Positions 1 to 8,788 of a DNA stretch of 64,000 nt are shown here, one piece after another. The position numbers and the translations under genes were made by a program. The DNA is from Bradyrhizobium sp. CSA112 (lineage in GTDB: Bacteria > Pseudomonadota > Alphaproteobacteria > Rhizobiales > Xanthobacteraceae): NCBI RefSeq assembly GCF_029051645.1, contig NZ_JAACFS010000015.1:62001-126000 (forward strand), in the 5' to 3' direction. Positions within the stretch are counted from its first letter, which is position 1. The number at the start of each line of letters is the position of its first letter. Under the pieces are notes generated by a model that made no database searches, was not told where the DNA came from, and saw only the letters and a program-made list of their open reading frames with translations.

Positions 1-960
1 CGCCAGGATGATCGGCTTGCGGCCGATCTTGTCGGACAGCGCGCCGAACACGATGAAGAAGCCGGTGCCGAACAATAGCGACCAGGCGATCAGCAGGTTG
101 GCGGTGTAGCCGTCGACCTTCAGGATCGATTGCAGGAAGAACAACGCGTAGAACTGGCCGGTGTACCAGACCACGCCCTGACCCATCACGCCGCCGATCA
201 GCGCCAGGATTACGATCTTGGCATTGCTCCAGTTGGCAAAGGCTTCGGTCAGTGGCGCTTTCGAGCCCTTGCCCTCGTCCTTCATCTTCTGGAACACCGG
301 CGATTCGTTCAACTTCAAGCGGATCACGACCGAGACGCCGAGAAGAACCACGGACAGCAGGAACGGGATGCGCCAGCCCCAGGCCGCGAATTCAGGCTCG
401 CCCAGGATCGTGCGGGTGAAAAGGATCACCAGCAGGGACAGGAAGAGTCCAAGCGTCGCCGTGGTCTGAATGAACGAGGTGTAGTATCCCCGTTTGCCGT
501 GCGGCGAATGTTCGGCCACGTAAGTCGCGGCGCCACCGTACTCACCGCCCAGCGCGAGACCCTGCAGCAGGCGCAGCCCGATCAGGATGATCGGCGCGGC
601 GATGCCGATGGTGGCGGCGTTGGGCAACAGGCCGACGATAAAGGTCGACAGGCCCATGATCAGGATGGTGACGAGGAAGGTGTATTTGCGTCCGACGATG
701 TCGCCGACACGTCCGAACACGATAGCGCCGAACGGGCGCACCAGGAAGCCGGCGGCGAAGGCCAGCAGCGCGAAGATGTCGCGGGTTGCCGGCGGATATT
801 CCGAGAAGAACTGTGCGCCGATAATGCCGGCGAGCGATCCGTAGAGGTAGAAGTCATACCATTCGAAGACGGTACCAAGCGAAGATGCAAAGATGACGAA
901 GCGTTCGTCCTTCGTCATTCCTCCGGCCTTGCCGGAAGACGTGGCAGTCATAGTGGACAT
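1..960 (-). CDS. MFS transporter, metabolite:H+ symporter (MHS) family, 3' part cut by window edge
   Basis: A secondary transporter of the major facilitator superfamily that probably imports an organic acid or zwitterion with protons. The first 320 codons are present; the gene runs off the left edge. The N-terminus carries the MHS-type segment around FEWYDFYLYG, the loop motif RPFGAIVFGRVGDIVGRK and the segment RLLQGLALGGEYGG, followed by hydrophobic helices and a second GR-K loop (SDKIGRKP) near the edge. The ATG at 960 is preceded by GGGGAG about ten bases upstream. Family members transport shikimate, 2-oxoglutarate, proline/betaine or citrate; the substrate cannot be told from sequence. 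No neighbour is clearly co-transcribed. Confidence 0.9.
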   Translation of the reverse strand, partial: MSTMTATSSGKAGGMTKDERFVIFASSLGTVFEWYDFYLYGSLAGIIGAQFFSEYPPATRDIFALLAFAAGFLVRPFGAIVFGRVGDIVGRKYTFLVTILIMGLSTFIVGLLPNAATIGIAAPIILIGLRLLQGLALGGEYGGAATYVAEHSPHGKRGYYTSFIQTTATLGLFLSLLVILFTRTILGEPEFAAWGWRIPFLLSVVLLGVSVVIRLKLNESPVFQKMKDEGKGSKAPLTEAFANWSNAKIVILALIGGVMGQGVVWYTGQFYALFFLQSILKVDGYTANLLIAWSLLFGTGFFIVFGALSDKIGRKPIILA

Positions 961-1149
961 TTCAGAATCGCTCCCCTTTTTTATAATCGCGCAGATGTGC
1001 GTTGCGTCAGATCGACGCGCAATTGCGGGCCTCACTACATGTTCGGGAGCAATGGCCCAATAGTACTTTCGGCGGGCACGGCACCGCTTGGCGTCGATCA
1101 CGCTACGGAAACTGTTGAATGAATGTGCCGGTGTCGGCGCGGCCCCTGA

Positions 1150-1518
1150 CTAAAGTCCAATGGCCGAGAAAATAAGTGCGATGGTCCACATCACAATCGA
1201 GATGACGGCAGTCCAGCGCGCGAACGACAAATAGGTCTCCCGCATGAGGCTCGAAATCATCTTCTGCGCGAGAGCCTGGGGCGGGCGGCTCTCCTTGGGT
1301 AGATAGAGCCACATCTCGGTCCGGCGATGATCCTTTGTTCGTGCTTCCCGTGCCTTTAAAATGAGCACGAGTGTCATTGCCATGCTGAGAAAGCCGCCCG
1401 CCTGAAAGGCGGAACGCGGAAGGAAGGAGAGGCCGATCATGACGCAGAAAATGGCGAGCGATGCGAATCCGCAGGCGCGGAGCACCGTTTCATAGGCGAT
1501 ACGGCGCATCTCTTCCAT
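1150..1518 (-). CDS. Hypothetical membrane protein
   Basis: A 122-residue protein of unknown function. It has two close hydrophobic segments near the N-terminus (about residues 13-30 and 38-55), a charged middle part (residues 56-95) and a C-terminal hydrophobic helix, so about three transmembrane helices. I start it at the ATG at 1518, which follows a GGAGCGGCGG stretch; an upstream in-frame start would add 14 residues with no membrane character. It lies downstream of the small-membrane-protein pair at 1617-2257 on the same strand and could share their transcript. Confidence 0.6.
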   Translation of the reverse strand: MEEMRRIAYETVLRACGFASLAIFCVMIGLSFLPRSAFQAGGFLSMAMTLVLILKAREARTKDHRRTEMWLYLPKESRPPQALAQKMISSLMRETYLSFARWTAVISIVMWTIALIFSAIGL

Positions 1519-1616
1519 GATCCGCCGCTCCGTCGAAAAAGGGAAACATGCCGGATTCAAAGACCCGCCACAGCGTAGCGGCAGCGCGGCCGGTCCTCAA
1601 TACCGCGTATCGGCCG

Positions 1617-1940
1617 CTACAGCCCGATCTTGAGAAAGTTACCGGCGGCGGGAAGCGCAAGAAGGGCGGTTCCAGCAAGCCATATCCAGAGCGACACATT
1701 GTTTGAATCCGATGCGCCGGTGACTCGCTCGTAGATGGCGGCGGGAATGCCGCCAAGAATGACGGTGGCCGTTGAAACCATTAGCGATGCGAACATCAAC
1801 GTCAGGGACAGGCTGCCAAACAGCAACGGGCCGGCGAGCAGTTGGACGTACAGCAGCGTGAAAATCAGCGCGAGCTGGTTGAAGATGCCGTTGATCATCC
1901 CGAAGAACGCAATGCCGATGAAATAGAAATTGCGGTTCAT
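1617..1940 (-). CDS. Hypothetical small membrane protein
   Basis: 107 residues, almost wholly hydrophobic with about three transmembrane segments and a short polar loop (ERVTGASDSNN) before the last helix. Its ATG overlaps the stop of the upstream YggT-like gene by four bases (1937-1940), so the two are very likely translationally coupled. Ending with LKIGL, it resembles small four-helix inner-membrane proteins, but I recognise no family. Confidence 0.65.
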   Translation of the reverse strand: MNRNFYFIGIAFFGMINGIFNQLALIFTLLYVQLLAGPLLFGSLSLTLMFASLMVSTATVILGGIPAAIYERVTGASDSNNVSLWIWLAGTALLALPAAGNFLKIGL

Positions 1941-2257
1941 GATGCCGCCCCGCCAAGCCGGGGAGCGAGATTCAACAGCAACAGCGTGTAGTGAAACACT
2001 ACGCGCAGCCAGAACATCCAGACGAAGCCGAACAGCCATAGCACGGCGGGAGGAGTGATCTTCGGAGTTACGATCGAGATGGCGCCGATCACGGGATCGG
2101 TGATCCGGCAAAAGAACCGCCAGATATAGTTCGGCGAATCCGCATCGACCATCAGGCCGAGCAGGAACCGGCCAAGCATCGTGTACATCAATGCCGCCAG
2201 GATGAAGTTTGGCAGATGAAAATACCAATAGCTGGCAAATGAAGTTGCAGTATCCAA
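1937..2257 (-). CDS. YggT-family-like membrane protein
   Basis: About 106 residues with two hydrophobic helices separated by a segment (FCRITDPVIGAIS..TPKITPP) that resembles the IxxITDPLL..R..P core of YggT proteins, which are small inner-membrane proteins of poorly defined role. The preferred start is TTG at 2257, preceded by GCGGGAG with an eight-base spacer. A longer TTG start at 2338 would add 27 polar residues without a good ribosome site. It overlaps the next gene by four bases, forming a two-gene unit. Confidence 0.6.
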   Translation of the reverse strand: MDTATSFASYWYFHLPNFILAALMYTMLGRFLLGLMVDADSPNYIWRFFCRITDPVIGAISIVTPKITPPAVLWLFGFVWMFWLRVVFHYTLLLLNLAPRLGGAAS

Positions 2258-2384
2258 AGTCCGATGCTCCCGCAGCGCTTTCGCAATCGACGAGCCGCGA
2301 TGGATGACGACACCACGCTCGTGCTCCAACAATGGCAAGCCACGACTTTCCCGGCAAGCGATGTCGTGGCTTCATTGAAAACAA

Positions 2385-2410
2385 AAACGGGGCCTTGTGA
2401 GGCCCCGTTT
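2385..2410 (-). terminator. Rho-independent terminator of the SSS symporter operon
   Basis: A perfect ten-base inverted repeat (AAACGGGGCC / GGCCCCGTTT) with a six-base loop lies 23 bases past the stop of the symporter gene. Read on the minus strand it is followed by a T-rich run (TTTTTGTTTTC), the classical intrinsic terminator layout. Confidence 0.9.
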
Positions 2411-2432
2411 GCCGAAACGTGTAACAGCGCTT

Positions 2433-4409
2433 CTAGGTCGTCTTCTCCTCGAGCACCGTCCTGCCTCGCGGCTTCCGGATGTCGTCGACATAGGCTTGCA
2501 TTTCCGCCGACGGCTCCTTGCCGAGCTTGCTGACGATGTAGATGACAGCGAAGCCGAGCGGAGCTCCGAGCAAGCCGCAGGCGATGTTGGTCAGGTTGAA
2601 CCAACCGACCTTGTTGGCCAGTGGGTGAGCGAGCGTCGGGAAGCTTTCCATGGCGTTGGGCAATGCCATGGCCTTGGCGATATCGACCACGGGCGCTCCC
2701 GTGACCGGGTTGAGCAGCGACGTCATGCCGAAATACTTGACGCCGGCGCCCGGGAAGTACCTGGAAGTCACGAGATAGAACAAGCACAGTCCGAAGCCGG
2801 CAATGATGCCGCAGACCGCGCCTGTCGCTGTCGTGCGCTTCCACCAGACCCCCATCACGAGTGCCGGGAAGTTGCCCGCCATCGCCAGTGAAAATGCCCA
2901 GCCGACCATGGCCAAGATATCTCCAGGCTTGGTGGCCGCCGTCGCCGCCGCGACCACGGCGACGATCAGCAGCAGCACGCGGGCGATCATCAGCCGGCGT
3001 ACGGTTGGCGCGTTGGGGTCGATCATCTTGTAGTAGACGTCATGGGACAGCGCGTTGGCGATGGCGAGCAGCAGCCCGTCAGCGGTGGACAACGCTGCCG
3101 CCAGGCCGCCGGCGGCGACCAGACCCGAGATCACATAGGGAAGTCCCGCGATCTCCGGGGTGGAGAGCACGATCACGTCCGTGTTGATCACGAAGTCCTG
3201 CAGCCTCACGACCCCGGGATGACCGGCAATCGCCTTACAGGCTGCCACGATGGCATCGATGCTGCCTGCGTTCTTGCCGCAGATCTGGATCAGCCCGAGT
3301 TCACCCCAGTTGAACAACCACGGGCGAATGGCTGTCAGATCGCGTCCGATGATGTTGGTGTACACCTCCAGCTTCGAGAACGCCGCATAGGCCGGCGCCG
3401 AGAAGTACAGCAGGAAGATGAACAGCAACGACCAGGCGACCGACTGCCGTGCCTCACGCACCGAAGGGGTGGTGAAGTAGCGCATCAGGATGTGCGGCAA
3501 CGAAGCCGTACCGACCATCATGCACATGATGATCGCGAAGAAGTTCAGCGGACTGTAGTTGATGAAGGGCTGAATGTGCGGCTTCAGCGCTGCTGCCGTC
3601 GTCAGACCAGTCGCCAGCATTTGCTGTTCGCGCGCTGTGATGTCAGCGATGGCCTGTCCGTAGGTGAGCTCCGGAATCGGGAAGCCGTAATTCTTGGTGG
3701 ACAGGATCACGATCGGCGTCAGGTAGGCGATGATCAGCACGATATACTGGGCCACCTGAGTCCAGGTCACCGCCCGCATGCCGCCCAGCATCGAACAGAC
3801 CAGAATGCCGACAAGTCCGGCAAAGACGGCCAGTTCGAACTGCATCCCCAGGAATCGCGAGGCGATCAGACCGGTGCCGTAAATCTGCGCCGTCACATAG
3901 GTGAAGGAGCAGGCGACCAGCACGATCACGCCGAGGCCGCGGGCGAAATTGCCGCCGTAACGGAACGCCAGGAAGTCGGGCACCGTATAGGCACCGAACT
4001 TGCGAAGGTAAGGTCCGATCAGGATCGAAACCAGCACGAAGCCGCCGGTCCAGCCGAGCACCCACGCCAGGCCGTCATAGCCGAGCAGGAACAATGTGCC
4101 GGCCATGCCGACGAAGGATGCCGCGGACATCCAGTCGGCGCCGGTAGCCATGCCGTTGTAGAGTGCGGGCACGCTGCGGCCGGCGACGTAGTACTCGGAG
4201 ACCTGTGCGGTCCGCGAGAGAACACCGATGATGGCGTAGACCGCGAGTGTGAAGAACACGAACAGATAGCCGAGGATCTTGTTCGGGACCCCGACCTGCT
4301 CGAGTACCGCGAGCAAAACCACGAAGGCGACAAAGCCTCCGGTGTAGATGCCGTAGACCCGCCCAAGGTTATTGAGAAAGTCGGAACTGCCTGCAGATTG
4401 TGTAGCCAT
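2433..4409 (-). CDS. Sodium:solute symporter (SSS/SLC5 family, VC_2705 subfamily, acetate-permease-like)
   Basis: A 658-residue inner-membrane symporter with about 13 predicted helices. The N-terminal part contains the SSS features YYVAGRSVPALYNGMATGAD and ASFVGMAGTLFLLGYDG, and the middle has GGMRAVTWTQVAQY. It is longer than ActP (about 550 residues) because of an extra extracytoplasmic loop near residues 240-290 and another near 350-400, as in the VC_2705 subfamily. That subfamily is encoded with a DUF4212 small subunit, present here 12 bases upstream. Likely cargo is acetate or another short carboxylate; this is inference from the neighbouring CrbS/CrbR-like regulators. Transcription probably starts in the divergent region at 4701-4993. 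Confidence 0.92.
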   Translation of the reverse strand: MATQSAGSSDFLNNLGRVYGIYTGGFVAFVVLLAVLEQVGVPNKILGYLFVFFTLAVYAIIGVLSRTAQVSEYYVAGRSVPALYNGMATGADWMSAASFVGMAGTLFLLGYDGLAWVLGWTGGFVLVSILIGPYLRKFGAYTVPDFLAFRYGGNFARGLGVIVLVACSFTYVTAQIYGTGLIASRFLGMQFELAVFAGLVGILVCSMLGGMRAVTWTQVAQYIVLIIAYLTPIVILSTKNYGFPIPELTYGQAIADITAREQQMLATGLTTAAALKPHIQPFINYSPLNFFAIIMCMMVGTASLPHILMRYFTTPSVREARQSVAWSLLFIFLLYFSAPAYAAFSKLEVYTNIIGRDLTAIRPWLFNWGELGLIQICGKNAGSIDAIVAACKAIAGHPGVVRLQDFVINTDVIVLSTPEIAGLPYVISGLVAAGGLAAALSTADGLLLAIANALSHDVYYKMIDPNAPTVRRLMIARVLLLIVAVVAAATAATKPGDILAMVGWAFSLAMAGNFPALVMGVWWKRTTATGAVCGIIAGFGLCLFYLVTSRYFPGAGVKYFGMTSLLNPVTGAPVVDIAKAMALPNAMESFPTLAHPLANKVGWFNLTNIACGLLGAPLGFAVIYIVSKLGKEPSAEMQAYVDDIRKPRGRTVLEEKTT

Positions 4410-4421
4410 GTCCGTTTCCCC

Positions 4422-4700
4422 TCAGTCTTCCTCGGCAAAGCCGAATTCGCGGTCAATCTTGTCCTGCTGTCTCGCGAAGAGGTACAGCATGACCACAAAC
4501 ACGATCAGGGAGCCCTGCGCGGCCATGTAGAAGCCCAGCGGAAAGCCCAGAACGGGAATGACGATGGTGTTGAGCGGCTTTACGAACATGTGGATGACGA
4601 AGCCGAAGAAGAACCAGACGCCAAGGTGTGTGAACATCAGGCGCGATGTCTTCGCCCAGTGGGCTTCTTCTCTTGCTTTTAGGTCTGCGGAATTAGGCAT
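4422..4700 (-). CDS. DUF4212 protein, small subunit of SSS symporter
   Basis: A 92-residue protein with a charged N-terminus (AHWAKTSRLM) and two transmembrane helices (about residues 24-41 and 52-72). This is the usual form of the DUF4212 partner of VC_2705-type symporters. The ATG at 4700 has GGAGG 11 bases upstream; the in-frame TTG at 4721 overlaps that site and is not chosen. It is the first gene of a two-gene operon with the symporter. The subunit is thought to assist assembly or function of the large subunit; its exact role is not established. Confidence 0.88.
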   Translation of the reverse strand: MPNSADLKAREEAHWAKTSRLMFTHLGVWFFFGFVIHMFVKPLNTIVIPVLGFPLGFYMAAQGSLIVFVVMLYLFARQQDKIDREFGFAEED

Positions 4701-4993
4701 AGGTTGCAAATCCTCCCTCAAGACACCGGTCAGCGCATGCGCCGGGATTGATTGGTCGAGGGGATTGCAATCCCGTCAGCGCGGCTTCCCCCCTGGCCGC
4801 TGGTCCAACCGGTCTTTTGCCGGTTTGGAGGTAACGAAGGCTAACACCACGAATGCTCAGCTCTTAATTATACTTTCGGGGGGTGGAGCATGTTGCGACT
4901 GCTAACAGCGTTGCTGCATTGGAATCGCTGGGCTTTGCAGCTACCGGATATGTATGCAGACTGGCCGAGGCCGCCGTGCGGGGTAAGACTGCA
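4701..4993. promoter_or_regulatory. Divergent promoter region of the symporter and exonuclease-DUF294 operons
   Basis: A 293-base gap separates two divergent operons. It contains an inverted repeat AACCGG / CCGGTT (4807-4812 and 4820-4825) with a T-rich loop, which could be an operator or a weak hairpin. No certain -35/-10 pair was found. If the CrbR-like regulator encoded at 7968 acts locally, this is the most likely target. Confidence 0.35.
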
Positions 4994-5614
4994 ATGAAGC
5001 TGTTCGAAAAATTCTTCCGACGCCGTCCGCCGATTCGCGACCGGGAGGCGCTCGCGGACTTCATCGATGCGCAATCGGCGTTCATCGTGCAAAAGGGCAT
5101 CTACGAATATTCGCGCGCCCGTGCCGGGCACTATGCCAAGGTCCTGTTCGCCGAAGAGGGATTTAAGCAATCCGTCGAGCGAGCTCGCTGGCAGGCCTTT
5201 CCGCTGGGGCTTTCGATGGTGGGCGAAATGGTCGAGGGGGTGCTGGCTTCTCAGGCCGGGGCCCGGCGCCGGGAAATTCTCGACCAGCTAACCCTTGTCG
5301 TTCTTTCGGTTTTCGACCGCTATCCGGTCCCTCCGTCCATTGGAGAAGCGGCCTGGCTTGAAGCGCGCCGCGATCTTGCGCATCGGCTCGATCTGGTCGG
5401 AGGCCATGCGCCCAAGCGGGTGATGGACATTCCGGAGCCGCTGGCGGAAAGCTATTTTGCGATGATGCCGATCCACGAAAAGCTGCGTGGCCGGGATTTC
5501 CAGACGACGCGCAATTATCTCCGTGTCAGCCTTTGCAACATTCATGACGAATTGATTGCGCGCATGGACAGGGCCGCGCTGGAACGGGCATTGATCGCGG
5601 GCGCCGTGGCATAG
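4994..5614 (+). CDS. Conserved hypothetical protein next to the DnaQ-CBS-DUF294 gene
   Basis: A 206-residue soluble, largely helical protein without signal peptide or membrane segment. I start it at ATG 4994 (MKLFEKFFRRRPP); the in-frame extension back to 4883 lies in what looks like promoter DNA. Features include a region rich in paired charges (ARWQAFPLGLSMVGEMVEG) and a C-terminal stretch (RDFQTTRNYLRVSLCNIHDEL). I do not recognise a named domain. It ends 38 bases before the exonuclease-CBS-DUF294 gene and is almost certainly co-transcribed, which suggests a role in the same carboxylate-sensing module. Confidence 0.75.
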   Translation: MKLFEKFFRRRPPIRDREALADFIDAQSAFIVQKGIYEYSRARAGHYAKVLFAEEGFKQSVERARWQAFPLGLSMVGEMVEGVLASQAGARRREILDQLTLVVLSVFDRYPVPPSIGEAAWLEARRDLAHRLDLVGGHAPKRVMDIPEPLAESYFAMMPIHEKLRGRDFQTTRNYLRVSLCNIHDELIARMDRAALERALIAGAVA

Positions 5615-5652
5615 TCTCGATCGATCGCACGCGGCGACCGGCAGGAGAGGCG

Positions 5653-7785
5653 ATGGACAGGACGAGTGGCGGCGCCCCGCTTTTATCGCTCGACGCTGTC
5701 GTCATCGATACCGAAACCACCGGGCTCGATCCGCGCAAGGCGCGGGTGATCGAGCTTGCCGGAGTGCGACTCTCGGCCGGAAAGCTGGTTGCCGGCGAGT
5801 CCTTCCGTCAATTGCTGCGGCCGGCCGGTCAACCGATCCCAGCCGAAGCGACGCGCATTCACGGCATCGACGACGCGGCCGTCGCCGGCGCGCCGCCATT
5901 TGCCGATGTTTGGCCACGCTTCAACACATTTCTCGGTCGGGCACTGGTGATTGGGCACGCGGTCGGGTTCGACCTTGCGGTGCTGAAGCGCGAATGCGAT
6001 CTCGCCGGCCTGCCGTGGATACGGCCACGCACGCTTGACACGCGGCAGCTCGCGCAGATTGCCGCCCCCGAACTGGCTGGCTATTCGCTGGACGAGCTCG
6101 CCGCCTGGCTGGGTGTCGACGTCGTCGACCGGCATTCGGCGCTCGGCGATGCCATAACGGCGGCGCGGGTGTTTCTGGCGCTGGTGCCGAAGCTGCGCGA
6201 CCACAGCATCCGTACCATTGCCGAGGCCGAACGGGCCTGCCTCGCTCTTACCTCTGTCCTCGACGATGAGGCGCGGAGCGGCTGGATCCAGGCCGTCGAA
6301 GCTCCGGAACGTGCCGATGCGGAGCGAACGCTGAAGCGCTTCGACAGCTACGCCTATCGGCACCGCAATCGCGACATCATGCGGATGCCTCCGGTCTTTG
6401 TGGCATCCGGCATTTCGGTCCACGACGCCCTCGCGCGGCTGGCGAGCGAGAGAACGTCGGCGGTGTATGTGGCGCCAAATGCTGCTTCCGGCAATGTGAA
6501 GGCCGCGGAGGCGGGCATTGTCACGGAACGCGACGTGCTGCGCGCGATCGCCCGCTTCGGCGCCGCCGCGCTCGATTTGCCGGTCAGCGAGATCATGAGC
6601 CGGCCGCTCGCGGCGGTTTCCGCGGACGCTTTTGTCTATCGCGCCATCGGCCGCATGAACCGTCTCAAGACCCGCCATCTCGGCGTCACCGATGAAGCCG
6701 GCCGCGTGATCGGGGCATTGTCCGCGCGAGACCTGCTGCGGCTGCGCGCCGGGGAGGCCATTTCGCTCGGCGAAGAGATTGACAATGCCGCGGACGCGCA
6801 CGCCCTGGCGCTTGCCTGGGCCAAGCTGCCGCGGGTCGCGGAATCTCTGATGGCGGAAGGCCTTTCCGGCCGCGATATCGCGGAAGTGATTTCCCGCGAA
6901 CTCGGCGCGCTCACCGGGCAGGCCGCCGTGATCGCCGAGCGGATCATGCAGCAGCGTGGCCAGGGCGATCCCCCATGCGGTTATGCCATGATCGTGCTCG
7001 GCTCGGCCGGCCGCGGCGAAAGCCTGCTGGCGATGGACCAGGACAATGCAGTGATCTTCGAACGCGGCGAGCCTGACAGCGAGGAGGATCGCTGGTTCGC
7101 CGCGCTCGGGACACATGTCGCTGACATCCTGCATGAGGTCGGCGTGCCCTATTGCAGGGGCGGCGTGATGGCGAAGAACGCGCCCTGGCGTGGCTCGGTC
7201 GCAACGTGGCGGGATCGGATCGACCACTGGATCACACGCTCCAATCCTGCGGACTTGCTATCCGTCGACATCTTTTTCGACCTGCGCGCCGTCCACGGCG
7301 ATGGCAGTCTTGCCGTCGCGGTGAGGCAGGCCGCCTACGCTGCAGCCGAAGGCCAGGTCGCGTTTGCCAAGCTTTTGGTCGAAGGCATCAGCATCCCCGC
7401 GAGCCTGAAACTTTTCGGCGGTATTCGCACCGAGGGCGGCCGCATCGACCTCAAGGCGGCCGGGTTGTTCGGCATTGTCGCCGCGGCGCGCGCCATGGCG
7501 ATCCGCTACCACGTAACGGACCGATCGACGCCGGCGCGGCTCGCTGGCGTGAAGGCGCTCGCTCAGATGAGCGAGACCGATCTCGATGCGCTGGTCGAGG
7601 CCCAGGGCGTGTTTCTCGATCTCATCCTGTCGCAGCAGATCGAGGATATCGCCAAGGGAACACCGACCACCAACGCGGTCTCGGTCAAGCGATTGTCGCC
7701 TCGCAACCGTGATCGATTGCGCGCAGCGCTTCAGGCGGTGACCGCCGTCGATGAATTGACCCGCAATCTTCTGTTCAAGGTTTGA
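5653..7785 (+). CDS. Fused DEDDh 3'-5' exonuclease / CBS pair / DUF294 nucleotidyltransferase-like protein
   Basis: A 710-residue cytoplasmic multidomain protein. Residues 12-180 form a DnaQ-like exonuclease with all five catalytic residues visible (D19, E21, D107, H161, D166). Residues about 255-370 hold a CBS pair, which in other proteins binds adenosyl nucleotides. From about 380 come the DUF294 domains, including a GlnD-like nucleotidyltransferase motif GSAGRGES (450-457) with MDQDN acidic residues at 461-465, then the DUF294 C-terminal part. In many proteobacteria these domains are encoded beside VC_2705 symporters as separate or fused genes; here they are one polypeptide. Function is inferred to be signalling or regulation rather than DNA repair. 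Confidence 0.9.
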   Translation: MDRTSGGAPLLSLDAVVIDTETTGLDPRKARVIELAGVRLSAGKLVAGESFRQLLRPAGQPIPAEATRIHGIDDAAVAGAPPFADVWPRFNTFLGRALVIGHAVGFDLAVLKRECDLAGLPWIRPRTLDTRQLAQIAAPELAGYSLDELAAWLGVDVVDRHSALGDAITAARVFLALVPKLRDHSIRTIAEAERACLALTSVLDDEARSGWIQAVEAPERADAERTLKRFDSYAYRHRNRDIMRMPPVFVASGISVHDALARLASERTSAVYVAPNAASGNVKAAEAGIVTERDVLRAIARFGAAALDLPVSEIMSRPLAAVSADAFVYRAIGRMNRLKTRHLGVTDEAGRVIGALSARDLLRLRAGEAISLGEEIDNAADAHALALAWAKLPRVAESLMAEGLSGRDIAEVISRELGALTGQAAVIAERIMQQRGQGDPPCGYAMIVLGSAGRGESLLAMDQDNAVIFERGEPDSEEDRWFAALGTHVADILHEVGVPYCRGGVMAKNAPWRGSVATWRDRIDHWITRSNPADLLSVDIFFDLRAVHGDGSLAVAVRQAAYAAAEGQVAFAKLLVEGISIPASLKLFGGIRTEGGRIDLKAAGLFGIVAAARAMAIRYHVTDRSTPARLAGVKALAQMSETDLDALVEAQGVFLDLILSQQIEDIAKGTPTTNAVSVKRLSPRNRDRLRAALQAVTAVDELTRNLLFKV

Positions 7786-7967
7786 TTGTGAACGCAGAAA
7801 CCTTGTTGCGGTGCACAAATCTGTACAAATCCGGCAATTAACTGCTTTACCGCGTGAGAAGATTGCGAGCTTGCATGCGACTGCCGGGCAGGGGACAATT
7901 GCAAAACCGCTTGGCAGGCCTACCGAAAACGTCACCGGTTTGCCGCAACGCTTTTCGCAAGAAGTAA

Positions 7968-8639
7968 ATGACTGCTGCCAATACTCACCTCGTCATCGCC
8001 GATGACCATCCGCTGTTCCGCGACGCGCTGCGGCAGGCGGTTGCCAGCGTCGTGGCATCGGCCGTCGTCAGCGAGGCCGGATCGTTCGACGATCTCACCG
8101 CGCTGCTCGAACGGGATTCCGACGTCGACTTGATCCTGCTCGATCTCACCATGCCGGGGATCTCGGGCTTCTCCGGCCTGATCTATCTGCGCGCGCAATA
8201 CCCGGCGATTCCGGTGGTGATCGTGTCCGCCAGCGACGATGCCGGCACGATCCGAAGGTCGCTGGATTTCGGCGCCTCCGGCTTTATCCCGAAGCGCTTC
8301 GGGGTCGAAACGCTGCGCGACGCCATCATGAAGGTCATGGAGGGCGACGTCTGGGTTCCGCCGGACACCGATCTCTCGTCGGCCGACGACCCCGACATGA
8401 CGCGGCTGCGCGATCGCCTGGTCACGCTGACCCCGCAGCAGGTGCGCGTGCTGATGATGCTGTCGGAGGGGCTGCTCAACAAGCAGATCGCCTATGAGCT
8501 CGGGGTGTCGGAGGCGACCATCAAGGCGCATGTCTCGGCGATCCTGCAGAAGCTCGGCGTCGAAAGCCGCACCCAGGCCGTGATTGCGGCAGCAAAAATC
8601 TCCGGCGGCCAGTGGCGCCAAGGCACGCCGACGGGGTGA
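7968..8639 (+). CDS. NarL/LuxR-type response regulator (CrbR-like)
   Basis: A 223-residue two-component regulator. The receiver domain has the acidic pair D12/D13, the phosphoacceptor D59 in LLDLTMPG and the conserved lysine after the ASGFIP motif. The C-terminal LuxR helix-turn-helix spans about residues 145-205 (LTPQQVRVLMMLSEGL, NKQIAYELGVSEATIKAHVS). It faces the SSS-domain histidine kinase gene at 8789-12304 tail to tail. In Vibrio, Pseudomonas and Shewanella the homologous pair CrbS/CrbR activates acetyl-CoA synthetase genes for acetate use. Orthology is inferred from domain architecture and from the nearby symporter and DUF294 genes. Confidence 0.9.
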   Translation: MTAANTHLVIADDHPLFRDALRQAVASVVASAVVSEAGSFDDLTALLERDSDVDLILLDLTMPGISGFSGLIYLRAQYPAIPVVIVSASDDAGTIRRSLDFGASGFIPKRFGVETLRDAIMKVMEGDVWVPPDTDLSSADDPDMTRLRDRLVTLTPQQVRVLMMLSEGLLNKQIAYELGVSEATIKAHVSAILQKLGVESRTQAVIAAAKISGGQWRQGTPTG

Positions 8640-8660
8640 TGCCTAAAGCTGTTCCTCCAT

Positions 8661-8768
8661 CGTCATTCCGGGGCGCGCCTCTTGGCGCGAGCCCGGAATC
8701 CATTTCGCCGCTTGCGCTGTAGCCCGATGGATTCCGGGTTCGACGCTTCGCGTCGCCCCGGAATGACG
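8661..8768. repeat. Dispersed palindromic repeat, family A
   Basis: An imperfect palindrome of about 108 bases that begins with CGTCATTCCGGGGC and ends with GCCCCGGAATGACG, with internal inverted arms around CCCGGAATCC / GGATTCCGGG. It fills the gap between two convergent genes. Four further copies occur in this window at 19111, 32415, 33373 and 49322. Confidence 0.9.
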
Positions 8769-8788
8769 TTGAGGCAATAGCGTGACGG

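Noticed and set aside
130..1122. Plus-strand frame of 330 codons at the left edge
   Set aside because: Antisense to the MHS transporter, whose translation shows clear family motifs; the antisense product is low-complexity and charged.
3042..4682. Long plus-strand frame of 546 codons opposite the SSS symporter
   Set aside because: It is exactly antisense to a recognised gene, has Arg/His/Asp/Gln-rich shadow composition and no domain.
4807..4825. AACCGG/CCGGTT inverted repeat as a terminator
   Set aside because: Stem of only six bases and no T-run; it lies in a divergent promoter region, so kept only as a possible operator.
5683..7227. Minus-strand frame of 514 codons opposite the exonuclease-DUF294 gene
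   Set aside because: Shadow composition and full overlap with a gene having intact catalytic motifs.
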